From: CALHVX01 sp039198065
GTDB lineage: Bacteria; Pseudomonadota; Gammaproteobacteria; Pseudomonadales; Azotimanducaceae
NCBI GenBank assembly: GCA_039198065.1
Contig: JBCCTU010000003.1
Coordinates: 434,001-498,000, forward strand
Direction: 5' to 3'
DNA length: 64,000 nucleotides
Shown: positions 61,062-64,000 of the stretch, piece by piece
How positions within the stretch are numbered: position 1 is the stretch's first letter
How the letters are laid out: each line of letters starts with the position of its first letter
Position numbers and translations under genes: made by a program
Notes under the pieces: generated by a model
What the model was told of the DNA's origin: nothing
Database searches by the model: none
What the model saw: the letters and a program-made list of their open reading frames with translations, nothing else

Positions 61062-61790
61062 CTAGTAGAACTCGCTCAGGTTGCGCAACATGTAGGCGGC
61101 GCCGTGGCGTTGGTTGATGGCGGCATCTTCTCCGTACAGCAGTTCCTTCTGCTGCCGGTACAGCTCGCGGTTGCCGCCGAGCGGTGCAAGCGCCGCGGCC
61201 CGTTCCAGTGCGGCTGGAAGCAACGTGTCGGGCTCTTCGATCTGCTCGACGATGCCCGCCGTGAGTGCCGCCGGCCCGGTCCAGCGCTTCGCGAGCTGGA
61301 CCGTCTCGAAGAACACGTTGGCTGCTAGCTTGTGGCGAAACAGTGCGAGTTCCGGTTTCGGGATCGCGAGGCCGAGCTGCATTTCGTTGGCGCAGATGAA
61401 GCCGCGGTCGGCGCGTGCAAAGCGAACGTCGTGGCAGAGCGCGGCCATAAAGCCTGCCCCGAACGCGTGCCCGTTGATGCAGGCAAGGGTGGGTATGGGA
61501 AACGTGATGAGGCGACTCATGCAGGTCATGAATTCGTCGCCGAACACCTCCCGGTCGCCGCCTTCGGGATGCGCGGCGGGGTCCTGAATCCAGGCCAGAT
61601 CCAGCCCGTTAGAGTAGAACTTTGGGCTGTCCGCGGTTGTAACCAGTGCTGCGGGGCCCGTGCTGCGTTCCACTTCATCGAGTGCCGCATTGAGCTGGCG
61701 TACGAAGGTCGTGTTCCAGCGGTTTTCCCCAGCGGTAAAGGTCAGTAGAAAAACGTCGTCGGTGCGGCTGAGGCTCAGCGGCTCGCTCAT
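61062..61790 (-). CDS. Enoyl-CoA hydratase/isomerase family, delta3-delta2 isomerase-like
   Basis: This 242-residue crotonase-fold protein reads KFYSNGLDLAWIQD, then INGHAFGAGFMAALCHDVRFARADRGFICANEMQLGL in pieces, and ELALFRHKL. This wording resembles eukaryotic and bacterial delta3,delta2-enoyl-CoA isomerases more than hydratases, since the usual second hydratase Glu pattern is not clear. Such an enzyme shifts double bonds of unsaturated acyl-CoA for beta-oxidation. First gene of the isomerase-methyltransferase-DUF3237 unit. Confidence 0.82.
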   Translation of the reverse strand: MSEPLSLSRTDDVFLLTFTAGENRWNTTFVRQLNAALDEVERSTGPAALVTTADSPKFYSNGLDLAWIQDPAAHPEGGDREVFGDEFMTCMSRLITFPIPTLACINGHAFGAGFMAALCHDVRFARADRGFICANEMQLGLAIPKPELALFRHKLAANVFFETVQLAKRWTGPAALTAGIVEQIEEPDTLLPAALERAAALAPLGGNRELYRQQKELLYGEDAAINQRHGAAYMLRNLSEFY

Positions 61791-61808
61791 GAAGGTTCCT
61801 TAATTTTC

Positions 61809-61856
61809 CAGATCTTTGGCCAGATCTTCGGCTAGATCGTTGGCCAGATTGTTGGC
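61809..61856 (-). repeat. Four 12-bp tandem units after the hydrolase stop
   Basis: Units cagatctttggc, cagatcttcggc, tagatcgttggc and cagattgttggc follow each other (61809-61856). On the minus strand, in a different frame from the hydrolase, they would read L-A-K/E/N-D in four-residue steps before a stop at 61802. They fill most of the spacer between the hydrolase and the isomerase-like gene. Confidence 0.75.
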
Positions 61857-61878
61857 CGAATCGGTGTCCGGCAGCGCG

Positions 61879-62802
61879 TTAGTGAGGGTCGCGGTGGGTC
61901 TGCATGAATCCCTGAATGAGCGCGACGAGCGTGTCCGGCACGTCTTCCTGGCAGAAGTGGCCCACACCCGGTAACGGGACGATGGGCGCATTCGGGAACA
62001 GCTTTCGGAAGTCGGCCTGGGCGTACTCTGGAGAAATGCCGAAGTCCTGGTCGCCGGAGGCAAGGAACGCCGGTTTTGCTTTGACCGCATCGAGGTTTCC
62101 CGTTTTCAATCCATCGATGACGTAGCTTTGAAATCTTCCATAGTGCACATCGAGCGGGAACTCGATTCCGCCGATGCAGGCGTCGCGATCGGGAAACGGT
62201 GCGCTGTAGGCGCGAAGCCAGGTTTCGTCGACCGCGCCCGAGTTCTGAAATCCGATGATCTTCATCACCGACAGCACCGTTGATCCGAGCTCCCCGAGAA
62301 TACCGCGCAGCGTTCCGGCAGTTTCGTGCTTTTCGATCCACTGAAACCAGGGGGTCTTTTCTGCCGGTGGTGTAGCTCCCCCGTAGCCGAACAGGGTGTT
62401 CATGAGGAACAGTCGTTTCACCCGCTCCGGGTTGCGAATGGTATAGGCCCCGGTGATTGGCCCGCCCCAGTCCTGACACACGAAGGTTATGTCGCTGAGA
62501 CCGAGATCCGCGATGAAGCGTTCCAGGTTTTCGACGTGCGTCTGAAGCGTGTACACCCGATCCTGAGGTGTTTCGCTCTTACCGAAGCCCATGTGATCTG
62601 GAACGACGACCCGGTAGTCCTGTGCCAGCGGTGGGATGAAGTGTCGGTACAGGTAGCCCCAGGTCGGCTCCCCGTGCAGACAGACGATGACCTCTCCATC
62701 CCGCGGTCCTTCGTCCACGTAGTGCTGGCGGAAGCCCGAGGCCGTGGAGAAGCGGGCTTCGAATGGCCAGGTGCCATCGAAGGTTTCGTTCGCATCGATC
62801 AT
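61879..62802 (-). CDS. Haloalkane-dehalogenase-like alpha/beta hydrolase
   Basis: The start ATG 62802 follows GGGGGGA; 307 residues. HGEPTWGYLYRHFIPPL (oxyanion hole), VPDHMGFGKS and VCQDWGGPITG, with Asp as the nucleophile, match haloalkane dehalogenases of the DhlA-like subgroup. The base His is in LPGVGHFCQEDVPD; the acid is likely the Asp in ASGDQDFG. Dehalogenases have two halide-binding residues: one Trp follows the nucleophile here, while the second is not obvious to me. Epoxide or ester hydrolysis is an alternative. Confidence 0.8.
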   Translation of the reverse strand: MIDANETFDGTWPFEARFSTASGFRQHYVDEGPRDGEVIVCLHGEPTWGYLYRHFIPPLAQDYRVVVPDHMGFGKSETPQDRVYTLQTHVENLERFIADLGLSDITFVCQDWGGPITGAYTIRNPERVKRLFLMNTLFGYGGATPPAEKTPWFQWIEKHETAGTLRGILGELGSTVLSVMKIIGFQNSGAVDETWLRAYSAPFPDRDACIGGIEFPLDVHYGRFQSYVIDGLKTGNLDAVKAKPAFLASGDQDFGISPEYAQADFRKLFPNAPIVPLPGVGHFCQEDVPDTLVALIQGFMQTHRDPH

Positions 62803-62902
62803 GAATCCCCCCTGTCTCTGTGCGGGATCATGACCCTGCCGCTGCATCAGTTCAATCTAACGGACCCGGTGTGACCAGGCCCGGGAGCCGCTCGGCGTCC
62901 GA

Positions 62903-63226
62903 TCAACCGCCAGCGGTCGCTGAACTCGGGGTTCTCGCGGTTCGCAGTTCGCGGACGAGGAGGTAGAGCAGCGGACCGAAGCAACCGGCTACGAGGGTAA
63001 TGACCACGTAAGGCCATGCATTTCCGCCCTGCTTGCGGGCGTCGTCCAGCATCCAAAGGCAGCTGAGACCGGCAACAATGACTAGATCGAAGAACACCTG
63101 CGCACCGCCATAGCTCTGGAAGTGGGGTTCGATAATGCCAAAGTAGCCGACGTCCTGGAGGGCTAGTGCCGTAAGGGCACCGAAGGCAACGAGTACGACA
63201 ATGAGGGCAAGTGCGCGACCGGTCAT
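62903..63226 (-). CDS. DUF2834 small membrane protein
   Basis: ATG 63226 has AGGAG before it and yields 107 residues. Three hydrophobic segments are visible (LALIVVLVAFGALTALAL, VFFDLVIVAGLSCLWMLDDA, PYVVITLVAGCFGPLLYLLV) and the W-M-x-x-D-A-R turn plus F-G-P-L-x-Y-L-x-x-R-E are typical of DUF2834. Inner membrane; function unknown. It is divergent from the XRE regulator, which may control it. Confidence 0.78.
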   Translation of the reverse strand: MTGRALALIVVLVAFGALTALALQDVGYFGIIEPHFQSYGGAQVFFDLVIVAGLSCLWMLDDARKQGGNAWPYVVITLVAGCFGPLLYLLVRELRTARTPSSATAGG

Positions 63227-63288
63227 GGAGGCTCCTAAGGGTTGCTTGAGATCGTGGTGGCCAGTGTCGAACGGGCGTCGCAGCCTGC

Positions 63289-63309
63289 CAATTACCCTGG
63301 GGGTAATTG
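63289..63309. promoter_or_regulatory. Perfect 9-bp inverted repeat, probable operator
   Basis: Arms caattaccc (63289-63297) and gggtaattg (63301-63309) are exact reverse complements around tgg. It sits in the 128-bp spacer between the divergent DUF2834 and XRE regulator starts, the usual place for an autoregulatory operator. Which protein binds is not shown. Confidence 0.65.
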
Positions 63310-63354
63310 TTTCTCGACGGTCCTTGAACGACCCTAGCGACTGGAGGTGCTGCC

Positions 63355-64000
63355 GTGACCGAATCGACGACATCTGCGGCCCGTAACGCCAGTCCCGCGC
63401 GGACCCGGTTCGCTGCGCTGCTGCGTGACTGGCGCCGCCGGCGGCGTCTGTCCCAGCAGACGTTGGCCCTCGACGCAGGTGTGTCGCAACGCCACTTGAG
63501 TTTTCTCGAGTCCGGTCGTTCGCAGCCGAGCCGGGAGATGATTCTCAAGCTCTGTGAGTCCCTCGACGTTCCGCTCCGGGAACGCAATCCCTGGCTCGTT
63601 GCCGCGGGTTTTGCGCCCTTGTACCGCGCGCGGGGCCTGGATGATCCGCAGATGGCTCAGGTGTCCCGTGCCGTTACGCTGATGCTCGATAACCACAGCC
63701 CTTATCCAGCCCTGGCTATGGATCGACGTTGGCAGCTGTACCGGGCCAACCGGCCGTTCATGCAGATGCTTGCCTTGCTTACCGGCAACAGCCTCAGTGA
63801 AGCCGACCCAGCGGCCATCAACCTTCTTGAACTGTTCTTCAGTCCCGGCGGTATCCGGCCGTTGGTCAGCAACTGGGACGCGATCGCGCCGCTGCTCTGG
63901 CGTCGAGCAGAGCGTGAAGCGGAGGAACTGCAGGACCTGACGATGCGTTCGACGCTGGCGACACTCGGTAGATCGCTGGATGTGGCCGGGTTGCGTCGCG
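63355..64000 (+). CDS. XRE-family regulator with MmyB-like domain (partial, runs off window)
   Basis: GTG 63355 lies seven bases after GGAGG; 215 codons are present without a stop, and the gene continues past the right edge. Residues 17-75 form an XRE helix-turn-helix (LLRDWRRRRRLSQQTLALDAG, SQRHLSFLESGRSQPSREM). From about 95 the MmyB-type ligand-binding domain begins (YPALAMDRRWQLYRANRPF, LLELFFSPGGIRPLVSNW). Such regulators often control a neighbouring oxidoreductase or their divergent gene; fatty-acid-like ligands have been seen in relatives. It probably binds the palindrome just upstream. Confidence 0.85.
   Translation, partial: MTESTTSAARNASPARTRFAALLRDWRRRRRLSQQTLALDAGVSQRHLSFLESGRSQPSREMILKLCESLDVPLRERNPWLVAAGFAPLYRARGLDDPQMAQVSRAVTLMLDNHSPYPALAMDRRWQLYRANRPFMQMLALLTGNSLSEADPAAINLLELFFSPGGIRPLVSNWDAIAPLLWRRAEREAEELQDLTMRSTLATLGRSLDVAGLRR

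Overview
This 64 kb window is a compact, high-GC chromosomal stretch, most likely from a free-living, probably marine or environmental, aerobic gammaproteobacterium. That placement is an inference from gene content: a CYP153-type P450, PutP, SfsA, exonuclease III, methylmalonyl-CoA epimerase, several acyl-CoA enzymes, many Tat- or lipoprotein-exported enzymes, and a TIGR04219-type outer membrane protein. I saw no rRNA, tRNA, insertion sequence, integrase or CRISPR array.

Left part (1-10.5 kb): a partial acyl-CoA thioesterase, a DUF6265 protein, a PhyH-type dioxygenase with a small coupled partner, and two divergent look-alike lipoproteins around an AT-rich palindromic spacer. Next come an exported flavoenzyme whose D-amino-acid-oxidase fold appears circularly permuted, a DUF885 lipoprotein, an HDOD protein, and a translationally coupled pair made of PutP and an NRAMP-like transporter without the usual metal-binding motifs.

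Centre (10.6-36.9 kb): the main feature is one very large secretion locus. A 17.1 kb gene encodes a 5700-residue RTX-repeat protein with about 57 modules. Around it lie all type I secretion parts: an HlyD-type adaptor, an ABC exporter and a TolC-type outer membrane protein. A SapC-family protein and a MotA/MotB-like proton-channel pair complete the set. Giant adhesin, type I exporter and MotAB-like channel together recall the Salmonella SPI-4 Sii system (SiiE with SiiCDF and SiiAB). SapC beside a type I exporter recalls the Campylobacter fetus S-layer locus. Genes for LapD/LapG-type adhesin release are not visible here. Transcription is arranged as adaptor-sapC (+), adhesin-ABC (-, converging on them) and MotA-MotB-TolC (+, divergent from the adhesin across a 334 bp spacer).

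Right part (37-64 kb): an unrecognised polytopic membrane protein, an ABM monooxygenase-like protein, an exported class V aminotransferase-fold enzyme and a CYP153-like P450. A two-gene unit follows in which a Tat-exported flavin amine oxidase precedes a diheme cytochrome c fused to a RidA domain. This looks like a periplasmic amine dehydrogenase with its own electron acceptor and imine hydrolase. Then come xthA, a GGDEF diguanylate cyclase and sfsA. After these is a long run of lipid/CoA and small-molecule genes: CoA transferase, nitroreductase, MAPEG protein, flavin monooxygenase coupled to a class II HDAC-like amidohydrolase, acyl-CoA dehydrogenase, GST, another flavoprotein, methyltransferases, methylmalonyl-CoA epimerase, DUF3237, an enoyl-CoA isomerase-like protein and a haloalkane-dehalogenase-like hydrolase. 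The window ends inside an XRE/MmyB-type regulator divergent from a DUF2834 membrane protein, with a perfect 9-bp inverted repeat between them.
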